Source: Mikrocytos mackini (Eukaryota; Endomyxa; Ascetosporea; Mikrocytida; Mikrocytiidae). From it: a stretch of DNA of 26,224 nucleotides. The DNA is taken from positions 1-26,224 of the forward strand of contig JASNJN010000078.1 in the NCBI GenBank assembly GCA_030180075.1. The letters are read 5' to 3'. The stretch's first letter is position 1, and every line of letters begins with the position of its first letter. Positions 18,389-26,224 of the stretch are shown here, in pieces. The position numbers and the translations under genes are program-made. The notes below the pieces were generated by a model, which had not been told where the DNA came from, did not search any database, and saw nothing but the letters and a program-made list of their open reading frames with translations.

Positions 18389-18396
18389 ATTATGAT
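18389..18396. repeat. 8-bp target-site duplication of MITE copy 3, right
   Basis: ATTATGAT, matching 18181-18188. Confidence 0.88.
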
Positions 18397-18629
18397 GAAT
18401 GTTGAACGCGAGATTTCCACCAGAGTGGAGGTTTTGTAGAACTCCGGATTCGAACTCCTCTGCAAATGCGACATTAATATCAAAATATCCCTTATCTTCT
18501 ACTGTTGATTGAATTAGTTATGAACATCATTGGTCCTGACAGGTTGTTTGGTTCATCTGCCAAGTCTTCGACAGTATGAAGCTTCACTACACGAATCCTT
18601 AATGATTTATCGATATCTTTTCACGTTTC

Positions 18630-18990
18630 TTTTATGAATTTTTGTTTATAAAAAGATATCGCGAGACGAGGATAATGGAGTGAATAGTCCTAATTTTTGG
18701 AAACTCTAGTTATATCCAGCTGCCTCATCATATCACCACGGAAATAGGCGGTCGTCATATGTGAGAAAGTAGTGATTTTCGATGTCTGTTTTACATGTTA
18801 GTTTCTTTAAGCTTTCCACAAGTTTGTGTAATTTTAGATGATTTTTAATTTCAAACGACAATTGTGAAGAAGGTGGCTCAAACTAGTTACATGTTATAGT
18901 TCTTCGAAAAGAATCATTAATATTTCTTACGCTTTTGTCATATACGAAGCAGCATCACTTATCAATAGGACAAAATTCTCCTTCATAAAA
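18630..18990 (-). pseudogene. Decayed hAT transposase fragment
   Basis: Minus-strand coding remains from 18986 downward: MKENFVLLISDAASYMTKA, then HVTSLSHLLHNC, then IKNHLKLHKLVESLKKLTCK, ENHYFLTYDDRLFPW, and after more breaks FQKLGLFTPLSSSRYLF. The ordered set 'SDaasYM...hvtClaHLLhnc...K...v..lI..vk' is that of hAT-type transposases, with the catalytic Asp in SDAASYM. Several stops and frame changes show it is dead. Upstream pieces around 19040-19170 (KLEQLLCHHIKIYKADGRPN) may belong to it. It may be related to the source of the hAT-type MITEs nearby. Confidence 0.6.
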
Positions 18991-19219
18991 TTGTTTTAAT
19001 CAATTTAACATCAGTTATTATTTACGAAATTGTAAATATGTATAGGAATTACTTAAGACAAACACGAAGTAGACCATGATAATTTGTGTATACGTAGTAT
19101 TGATTAGTAATGTTTGGCCTTCCATCGGCTTTATAGATTTTAATATGATGACAGAGTAGTTGTTCTAACTTTTGATAAATGTTATTTCGCTGAATTTTGA
19201 AATGGCACTAATGATCGAT

Positions 19220-19241
19220 TGGGTTGTAAATACAACCCAAC
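19220..19241. repeat. 22-bp perfect palindrome
   Basis: TTGGGTTGTA-AA-TACAACCCAA: two 10-bp arms with a 2-bp centre. It overlaps the left edge of a possible pogo-like relic. Confidence 0.7.
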
Positions 19242-19440
19242 CTAGATAAAACTACAGATTTTCTGATATTTACACATGTAAGATTTACAAAATGTCGATT
19301 TTTGATGATTTTTCTAAAATTATTGTTTGGAAAATGACTAACTACTCATCAAATTTGGTATAAATTATGTGAACGTGGGCCAATAACCATTAATTGTTTG
19401 TTAGAATAGCAAATAAATCCTTTTATAAATTTTTTAAAAA
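19233..19440. mobile_element. Possible pogo-like relic, left end
   Basis: CAACCCAACCTAGATAAAAC after TA resembles the start of the pogo-like element at 9692 (CAGTCAAACCTTGATAAAAT). The following ~150 bp can be aligned loosely, with shared TTTACA, TTACTC/CTACTC and TGGGCCA-like words. It has no coding content or right end. The resemblance is weak. Confidence 0.3.
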
Positions 19441-19648
19441 TATTTTTTGTTAAATTATATTTTATCGAATATTCCGACAAAAAATCTTGATACAATAGTT
19501 CAGGTATAATATAATATTTGCTTCAAGTAACAAATGGTATTTAGGGCACTTAGTTTTAAAATTTATAAGTTTTGGCCTGCGGAATCATGAAATTTTCGTC
19601 ATCAATGCCCTTTAAAAATAAAATTTACTATATTCTCAAGATCAATTG

Positions 19649-20712
19649 TACCCACCCGTTTTATGATTAAGAAGTACCAAAAATATTGATTTGGGGGCGC
19701 GACATAGTCGTATCCTTAACAAATTGTAAGTAATAAAATGATGTTTGTAAAAGGATGATAATACATATATTTACTTAATTTCTCAATCATCCCAAAATGA
19801 AATCAAATAATGAATCTCCAAATTCCACATTAACGTAAACATATCCAATTTGCTACTTAAAAAAATCATTATATCCTGGAGATGGAATAAATCTTTTTAA
19901 TTCGGACCATATACTTTCGATATGATTGGTTGTATAACCATTTGAATTTGTAAATTCATAATCCGAATGAATAACTCGTTCGTGGCGATCGATTAATTCT
20001 GGTAATCTAAACTTAATATTATCATAAAAAGATGCCCCATCGGATACAAAAACGGTATTAGGATTCAAAAAATGTTCAACAAAATTATCAATTGTTGAAA
20101 TATGTTTATTTTGAATAATCCGAAGTGAAATTTTTCTGGTGTTATTATCCACCATACCAATAACGCAAAAACGACGACCCCAATGGGTTTCGTCAATTTC
20201 AACAACGTGAAAATTACCACCGATTTTATAATCATTTAAATTTAATAAATGTTCGCTGATTTTACCATGTAATATGGAATAAAATCGTTGTATAGTGCGC
20301 CTATCTACGCCCGCCTTTTCTTCTAAAGAAGATACTTCGGTCTTATAGCACATTTCATAAATTATAAAAATAAAAGTCCGAATATCAATTTTTGAAAAAC
20401 TAAAAAAGGAATCGGTTAAAACGCTTGTTGTTTTCTTACAAACCGAACAACGCCAAATCACAGGCAAATTTCTATTGCGCCTATATGATTGTAGCACCAT
20501 ATTGCGGTTGCAATCTTGACAGAGTCGTGCATTTTTCAAAATGCCGATCTCCATCAACCACTCGATTGCAACACGCTTTGAATGAATTTTTTCTATTAAT
20601 TCTAGAAATTTCATTTGTTGATAAAAAGATTTTTTTAAAATTAGTTAATATTACATAATTTTTGATGAAACTTAAATATTACGACAAAACATGTTTTATA
20701 TAAGGGTGGGTA
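19649..20712 (-). mobile_element. Merlin-family DNA transposon (about 1.06 kb)
   Basis: The Merlin transposase is bracketed by short inverted ends: tacccaccc at 19649-19657 and gggtgggta at 20704-20712, with similar inner bases. The flanks do not give an exact 8- or 9-bp duplication. The left bases atcaattg and right bases tataatta match only in the middle, so the borders are provisional. Merlin elements related to bacterial IS1016 are well known in microsporidia. Confidence 0.6.
19853..20614 (-). CDS. Merlin/IS1016-like (ISXO2-type) DDE transposase
   Basis: 253 residues. An N-terminal zinc ribbon (CQDC at about 33-36 and CSVC at about 56-59, with an aromatic/basic linker) is followed by a helix-turn-helix (EKAGVDRRTIQRFYSIL). 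The catalytic core has VEIDETHWGRRF (first Asp), VFVSDGASFYDN (second Asp) and TTNHIESIWSELKRF (Glu, with the NH-x-E-x2-W signature of IS1016/Merlin). The frame is uninterrupted. It ends soon after the Glu motif with TAA at 19853-19855, and relatives usually run some tens of residues further. The in-frame continuation (QIGYVYVNVEFGDSLFDFIL) looks coding, so the C-terminus may have been lost by a nonsense change. Activity is uncertain. Confidence 0.9.
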   Translation of the reverse strand: MKFLELIEKIHSKRVAIEWLMEIGILKNARLCQDCNRNMVLQSYRRNRNLPVIWRCSVCKKTTSVLTDSFFSFSKIDIRTFIFIIYEMCYKTEVSSLEEKAGVDRRTIQRFYSILHGKISEHLLNLNDYKIGGNFHVVEIDETHWGRRFCVIGMVDNNTRKISLRIIQNKHISTIDNFVEHFLNPNTVFVSDGASFYDNIKFRLPELIDRHERVIHSDYEFTNSNGYTTNHIESIWSELKRFIPSPGYNDFFK

Positions 20713-20994
20713 TATAATTAATTTTGAAAACTATATTTGTTGAAACCAAAAGTTGCTGATATTAAAAAAGAATTGAAACGCAAATTCACATTATTCGATT
20801 TTTTAATTAACCATTCTAAAGTTTGTTATCCTTGGGAATGCTACCGCTTCGCTCCTCCACGCAGAAAGTGTTGACAGAGTCAAAGTAATAAAGCAATTAT
20901 AGTTCAAAATTTTAGTTAGATTTAGTTAATTAAATTTACACATTCCCATGACTCTTTCTGGACATCTGGTCTTGCTTCTTACAATTATTATTTT
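20713..20994. other. Non-coding region with a loose inverted repeat
   Basis: AT-rich sequence without a frame. GGGAATG (about 20834) and CATTCCC (about 20941) face each other, and nearby words (agaaagtgttgacagagtc, gactctttct) suggest a further decayed inverted repeat. No element can be named. Confidence 0.35.
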
Positions 20995-21104
20995 TTCCTG
21001 AGGGAGGGCTGCTACGCGCACCCTCCCCCAGACCCCCTCCCAAGCGTCTTCTACAGAAACCTGCGGTTTCTGAGGGGGGGTGCGGCTGCGCCGCCCCCCG
21101 GCCA
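20995..21104. other. GC-rich hairpin island
   Basis: Of the bases 21001-21103, 74 of 103 are G or C (about 72%), inside surroundings dominated by A and T. It consists of hairpins in a row: GGGAGGG...CCCTCCC, AGAAACC-tgc-GGTTTCT and GGGGGGTGCGGC-tgc-GCCGCCCCCC, with CCCAGACCCCCTCCCAAGCG between them. It has no credible coding frame. The origin is unknown. Options are a mobile GC cluster, a structured RNA or terminator-like unit, or transferred DNA. Confidence 0.6.
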
Positions 21105-21323
21105 TTTATGATTTAATTGGAATCTTTAATCGATTTAAAACACCAAATTTCATCGTTTACGTTTATTTTAATTTTTGATGTTATTATTAACATTTACTAA
21201 TACCATTCCATAACGGGTGTTGACTATAGCAATCAACCAGCTTTATCAGTTAGGCCTACATAAACCCAATGGAAAAGGTTTCTAACTGGCTTGGACTGGT
21301 CGAAGTCATTAATACCAGGCCGG

Positions 21324-21584
21324 TCACCTATCTCCGCTACTACAATTTGAACTATTGTCTAAGTAGCTCTCCCCTAGTGTCGTATCTGCCTTGTTAACTA
21401 CATTTACAGTACTACTTGATTTTTCCTCTCCCATTTCTCCTACGTCTTTTTTATCCAAACTGCTTAAGACATCACTACAATCAATTGGTATAACATGTTC
21501 ATCTGGTTTATTTTCATAATCACTAGGAAAATTTTGATGTTTATAGGAGTCTTTTTTCTCCGTTCTTTGTGTTTTGATGTTGTC
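21324..21584 (-). pseudogene. Minus-strand coding fragment, Ser/Asp-rich, unknown
   Basis: An open 87-codon stretch ending in TGA at 21324-21326. It encodes DNIKTQRTEKKDSYKHQNFP, then acidic Ser/Asp-rich sequence (DCSDVLSSLDKKDVGEMGEE, SYLDNSSNCSSGDR). A TAA directly before it leaves only ATG-GAC-CTA upstream, so it lacks a proper start. The composition recalls the disordered N-termini of the MULE transposases here, and it points away from the second MULE. It may be an N-terminal remnant of such a transposase or an unrelated relic. Confidence 0.3.
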
Positions 21585-21675
21585 TTATAGGTCCATTATG
21601 GGATATACATAAGATTTTTTTTGTGACCCAGTTTTTTAAAATGTGTGTTTTCCTTAAGTCATAGTTCGTTTCCAA

Positions 21676-21690
21676 ATTTAAATTTTCAGA
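21676..21690 (+). promoter_or_regulatory. AAATTTAAATTT signal before the second MULE transposase
   Basis: The motif aaatttaaattttc lies about 15 bp before the ATG at 21701. It is the same motif found in the three host divergent gaps and before the first MULE transposase. Confidence 0.4.
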
Positions 21691-21700
21691 AAAAAATTAC

Positions 21701-24700
21701 ATGACGTCGCCACAAAAGACCACGGAGAAGAACAGTACAAACGAACAGTGTATTGTTGACATTGAGGGTATGAAACAGGCGATAAGGGTACAGTCGTACC
21801 ATGCCGTTCCCGATTTTACTCAGACATCTTCTACAGAAGTAAAAGACACTCAAGAGCACAATTCAAATGTGGAATCAACAATAGAACCCATAGGAGATAG
21901 GGTTAGTAGTCAGAAAGACACAACAAGCCTTTGTACCACAGAGGACGTGCTTAAAAAATGTACTGTGGTCTTAGGTAGGGATATAGATGATAGCAGCCTA
22001 ACAAGTGCTCACAACCCCCTTAATTATCGTAGAAGGAAAGAACACAGAGACAACGACCTTATTTCAACTTTAACTAGCAACAATTCACAAGCTGCCACAC
22101 AGAGAGATGAAATCAACCCAAAAGCGATTATTATAGACGTAGAAGAGATGAAAAGCCCACTTTTAAAGGAAAAGAATACGATATTTAGTGATCTAATTCA
22201 GTATAGAAGACACAAACCGACTTCTGATGAGAACATAATGGATGCGAAGGAAATTCATGGGTCAAATAGCGACAGTAAGGCTCCATTTCAAAGAATCACT
22301 ACACACAGTCGTTCAAAATTTAAAGTTTCGGGAAAATTTTTACCCATCAAGAAAGACAAAGAGCTAAAACTTCCTTACTCTGGTAAACACAATTATAAAA
22401 ACAATGAAGAGCGCGAGAAGTACTATAAGGAGCCATTGATGGTCACATTAAGCTCAGGATATGAAGACATCACGTGTTCAAGTTTTACAGAAACTACAGG
22501 GAGCGAAGACGATGACAATTGGTCATTCTTTTTTGGCGATGACCTGAAATCTGATCAGAAAGTACTAGATGTTGAAACTACACAAGTAAAACCACCACTA
22601 CGTTCTACAAAAACACTTACAACAGATTCCAAACAGTTATCGACTTTTAAAAAGGAAAATACTTCTATTCCTTCTTTGAAAAATATATGGTCACAGATAA
22701 TTTGAGTTTCATAGAAGAAACTTTGACTGATTTTGTCCCTTTAGACTCGGAGCCGAAACAAAAGGAATTTATGCCTAACACTGATGTTACAATGAAATTA
22801 AAGTTTTTGAGCGAAAGCGCTTGTTCTAGTTGGATTAATTCAACAATTGATCGAAACGGAGTCATATTCACTGCTTCGACTGGAAAAAGAAATTAAAAGA
22901 CAATGTAACAGCACGCTACTTTTATTGTAAATACAACATTAACAAGGACCCCATATGTATACAGGCACTATCTACAACAGGAAAATTCATAAAATGCCCG
23001 GCTTATTATATAACTTACAAAGCTAGAAACGGAAGGATGAGTGTGGAATACAAAACTAAGCACAATCATGAGATTAACCCTAAGTTTTTGGGAATTAACA
23101 AAACACTAAGGAATGAACTTTTAAAAGACATCAATTCACAAGTTTCATTGAAAGACTTATACAAAAAGATAATGAGCGATAACTTCCGAAATAAGCACCC
23201 TATGGCGGATCGTATTGGAATGAACTACTTGCGTTCATTAAAAGATAAGTATTCTAAATTCGCTCGAAATGATTTGGAATGTTATAAGTCGTTTTTAGAT
23301 GTAGTTTTGAGCCACGTTGAAAATCAGCAATGTATTTCCATTTTATTGAAGCTGCAAGGAGAAAATAACCCTTTATACGAACGATTAGACGAAGATGACA
23401 TGGTTTTCGCTTTTACATCACTGCTGATGTTAGGAAATGCAAGAACAACAATAGACAATGATATTTTAATTGACAGTACACATAAAAGTAATCGTTACAA
23501 CTTTAAGCTAACTAGTTTCTTTACTATACATGAGACACAGAGAGCCTTTCCATGTTTGTTCGTTATCTCATCAAAAGAAAGCTTGGACATATTTGATACT
23601 GTTTTAGAGGAATTTCAAAAGATAACAAATATGAATCCTGCAACCAAATACGTTCTGTCAGACATGTACCCAACTTACTACAAATCATGGAATAAGAACG
23701 TAAATTTGGACAGTGTGTGGCTGTGGTGCCAATGGCATGTGAAAAAGGCAATCTTCAGAAACATTAACTTGAAAATTAAAAACAGTAAGAAGGCCATTGA
23801 AGTTAAAAACCGGTTTATAATGTTACTACTCATACAGGACGAACAAACATTCGAAGATAAAATAAAAGAGCTATTAGACTATTTAAACACTGAGGTAAAG
23901 ACATTTTATAATTATTTTCATGACAGATACTACAAATACAGGAAACAATGGGGCACTGTTTACCGCAAAGAATCAGCGGTGAACACAAACATGTTTTTGG
24001 AAGGATTTCACTCTTCTTTAAAGAATTCGTACTTGAATAGGAAAACTAATTTGAGATTAGACGATTTATTCTTAATACTAATTGAGTACAGTGTAAAACT
24101 GGTGTTGACAATCGAAAAGAATATAAAATATGACAACAAAGAGTTTAAGAGCTTTAGAATCAGGAAATGTTTAAGAAATCACGAGGGATCTACAAAAAGG
24201 GAATATATATTACAGGCAAAAGAAGTTAATGTTTTTACAATAGGAGACAATACTATAGAGATTAACATTGATTGTAAACATGAGTTAAGGAATCTAAGGT
24301 GTGCATTATGTAAGATTTGCTTCAATTGCATGAAATGTACATGCAAATTTAACTTTGTCAAGAAAGAAATTTGTACTCACTTGCATTACTTCAAAATGAA
24401 CGTGGAAAAGTATTTAGACATTGAACTAAAGTTTATTAACAAATTCAGAGAAATTAAAGAGATAGAAGTTTATAAGCAAACATATATAAACAATGCAGAA
24501 TTAAATCAAACAGAGCTAGTTGATTCTTATATGAAAGAATTTACAAATCTAAAAGATGGACCATACCTTCATGAAGACGAGGCTTATATAGAAGCCCAAC
24601 GAGCTAGTCAAACTGTTATACTTAGGCCTACTATTCAAAAACTTCACGACAACATTAATAAATTAAAGGAATTACTAAATGGGGATGTACTTACTTTAGA

Positions 24701-25043
24701 ACTAGATAAACTTCAAATTTTAAACGATAACATTGAATCATGTATAGAAACTCACAGTTCTAAAGTTTTAAACGCAAATAAAGAAATGGGTTTTGAAAGA
24801 ATACTTGATGGAACTAACATAAAGGAACACAAAACGAAGAAACAAAAAGATTATATGACATTTAAGAAAATTAAGGGGATTTTTATCAATAAATGTTCAG
24901 TTTGTGAATATTACTACTTTAAGAAAGACCCCAAGATAATATGCGGAAACAAATGCGGATACAGTGTACACAATAGATGTTTAGACATGTCAAGTTTAAC
25001 ACAAATTAATGAAAATGAATACTTATGTTGTATAATTAATTAA
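21701..25043 (+). pseudogene. Second MULE transposase, broken by two frameshifts
   Basis: Three overlapping plus-strand frames make one transposase of roughly 1,100 codons. 21701-22705 encodes a polar, Ser/Thr/Asp-rich N-terminus. 22687-22896 continues in another frame (FIEETLTDFVPL to SSWINSTIDRNG). From about 22863 a third frame runs to 25043: a FLYWCH-like Cys/His region (RYFYCKYN, KCPAYY, HNHEI), then the catalytic core with Asp at 23472 (LIDSTHK), Asp at 23661 (LSDMYPTYY), CQWHVKKA and Glu at 24000 (FLEGFHSSLK). A SWIM-type finger (CTCKFNFVKKEICTHLH) and a C-terminal PHD-like finger (CSVC, CGNKC, HNRC, LCC) follow. The shifts near 22690 and 22880 break it. Architecture matches the first MULE but the sequence is well diverged. 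No matching terminal repeats were found. Confidence 0.85.
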
Positions 25044-25446
25044 TGAGAGTTTTGATATATAAGGATATAATTAATAGTTTTTTATAAATTTAATTTGATA
25101 ATTATACATTTTGTAACAATAAAGATAAGATTATTACAATACATATTCAGATCATTTTTAAAAACAAAATTTTAAATTTATTAATTAAGTATTTCATTTA
25201 ATTCATCCCGCAATTTAGATTTATTCCATAGCAGGTATTACTATACACTTATCATGTATATATAATGTATTAAATTTCTTTAAAGTTAAATACCAATGTT
25301 CTAGAAGAGTATTGCTATGTATAGTGGTCTTTTTCTTAACAAAATCCTATTAACTTTTTCCCAAGGTTTCAAGTGCTATCTTTCTGATGTATTCTTGTAG
25401 AACATATGTTGTTGTTAATCGGTAGATATAGTTTCTGTTCTAATTA
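25044..25446 (-). other. Non-coding region with possible transposase remains
   Basis: No intact gene. On the minus strand short open pieces occur, including TIHSNTLLEHWYLTLKKFNT followed by LYIHDKCIVIPAME and a stop at 25221-25223, and farther up FYKNTSERKIALETLGKKLI. The 'NTLLEHWYLTLKK' segment vaguely recalls the last acidic motif of DDE transposases, but I cannot assign a family. Confidence 0.3.
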
Positions 25447-26224
25447 TGTGCTTGTGGCCATTGTGGAGCTTATCTGAAGCTTGTCCAGTTATAATTTCTT
25501 TCTATAGAGAATGGCAGCCATAGTAAGAACATGAGTGAACAATATGCTCATCTGCAATGTTGTGGATGCATTCTCATATCCTGTACATCTCGTTCAAGGG
25601 ATCTTTGACTTTCCTGATTTTTGAAATAAGTTTTTAAAAAGATAGAGGTCAAATCCATACCAATTGTTTATATATCATGTTTGTGGCGCTCTGTTAAGAT
25701 ATTTTATAACCAAGATATGCTCGTCTTTTGCAAACTGATCATATAAAAAATTCCTATTTATTATGAAAATTTAACTTTTTAAACGATCTCGACCCTAAGG
25801 AATACGGACATTCCCTATGTTTACGGCAAACATAAATTCTTATGTATATTATAAAAACGAAGAAATGCAAAGAATGGGATGAAACGGTTTTAAAAGGTCG
25901 ATATTTTCCTACTNATGGAATTTTTTATATGATCAGTTTGCAAAAGACGAGCATATCTTGGTTATAAAATATCTTAACAGAGCGCCACAAACATGATATA
26001 TAAACAATTGGTATGGATTTGACCTCTATCTTTTTAAAAACTTATTTCAAAAATCAGGAAAGTCAAAGATCCCTTGAACGAGATGTACAGGATATGAGAA
26101 TGCATCCACAACATTGCAGATGAGCATATTGTTCACTCATGTTCTTACTATGGCTGCCATTCTCTATAGAAAGAAATTATAACTGGACAAGCTTCAGATA
26201 AGCTCCACAATGGCCACAAGCACA
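25447..26224. repeat. Perfect long inverted repeat: 308-bp arms, 162-bp spacer
   Basis: The left arm 25447-25754 and right arm 25917-26224 are exact reverse complements as far as I can compare by eye. The spacer is 25755-25916 and holds an N at 25914, three bases before the right arm. The right arm runs to the very end of the window, so the repeat may extend further. The arms hold broken coding-like frames but no intact gene. It is either a real fold-back structure or an assembly or amplification artefact. Confidence 0.9.

Larger units (their letters stand above)
17952..18482 (-). pseudogene. Old MULE-like transposase, N-terminal part (interrupted by a MITE)
   Basis: Minus-strand coding that reads AFAEEFESGVLQNLHSGG and AFNIHHN before the hAT-type MITE at 18189-18388. 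After the MITE it continues as DRIKKCLNNYGDDLLMDSTF, GMIEDKWSLFAIICINGE and FDYLTESNEFINVKT. LLMDSTFG is the first catalytic Asp motif of MULE transposases (around 18131). The frame on both sides of the MITE agrees across one copy of its 8-bp duplication. It is cut at 17960 by the younger MULE and resumes at 14064. It differs clearly in sequence from the two other MULE transposases in this window, so it is a separate, older family. Confidence 0.72.

Noticed and set aside
20820-21110. tRNA, 5S rRNA or other classical RNA gene around the GC-rich island
   Set aside because: No cloverleaf, A/B box or 5S pattern could be traced.
22687-22896. A separate small gene between the two large frames of the second MULE
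   Set aside because: Its sequence matches the position of the transposase segment before the FLYWCH-like region in the first MULE, so it is a frameshifted piece.
1-26224. CRISPR array, bacterial operon features, or retroelements
   Set aside because: No regularly spaced repeats, no ribosome binding sites, and no reverse transcriptase motif or long direct terminal repeat was seen.

Overview
The window looks like nuclear DNA of a microsporidian with an expanded, transposon-rich, AT-rich genome. The evidence is compact and apparently intronless genes, head-to-head gene pairs whose start codons are only 14-29 bp apart, AAATTT-type signals directly at start codons, shortened and divergent versions of core eukaryotic proteins, and Merlin, MULE, hAT and pogo-like DNA transposons. 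I cannot name the species. A few N bases mark it as draft sequence.

Left part, about 1-9,400: a gene-dense host block. After a small hAT-type MITE (25-221) and a small possible secreted-protein gene (229-510, -), three divergent pairs follow. They are U2AF35 (-) with DNA ligase I (+), an RBM25/Snu71-like RRM-PWI protein (-) with a membrane protein gene (+) that has one in-frame TGA, and the CPSF73/Ysh1 mRNA 3'-end endonuclease (-) with a small exosome RNase PH-like subunit (+). Four of the six concern mRNA splicing, 3'-end cutting or RNA decay. Keeping U2AF35 and a U1-associated RRM-PWI protein suggests a working spliceosome.

Right part, about 9,400-26,224: a transposon graveyard with one young element. 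It holds a decayed pogo/Tigger-like element (9692-~10560), a 495-bp element with short near-perfect terminal repeats (10712-11206), a second hAT-type MITE (11761-11957) and a pogo-like MITE (13220-13467). The centrepiece is a near-complete Mutator-like element (MULE, 14065-17951). It has about 647-bp terminal inverted repeats that are nearly identical and a perfect 9-bp target duplication. Its transposase start and first ~121 codons lie inside the repeat, so both ends carry them. Its transposase has one in-frame TAA. It sits inside an older, different MULE-like transposase on the minus strand, which is also interrupted by a third hAT-type MITE (18189-18388, perfect 8-bp duplication). Next come a decayed hAT transposase (~18630-18990, -), a Merlin element (19649-20712, -), a GC-rich hairpin island (~20995-21104) and a second, frameshifted MULE transposase (21701-25043).

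The window ends in a perfect 308-bp inverted repeat with a 162-bp spacer (25447-26224), which is either a real palindrome or an assembly fold-back. I found no retroelement, rRNA, tRNA or CRISPR array. The best candidate for something new is the MULE family whose terminal repeats duplicate the transposase promoter and N-terminus, and whose transposases carry a C-terminal PHD-like finger.
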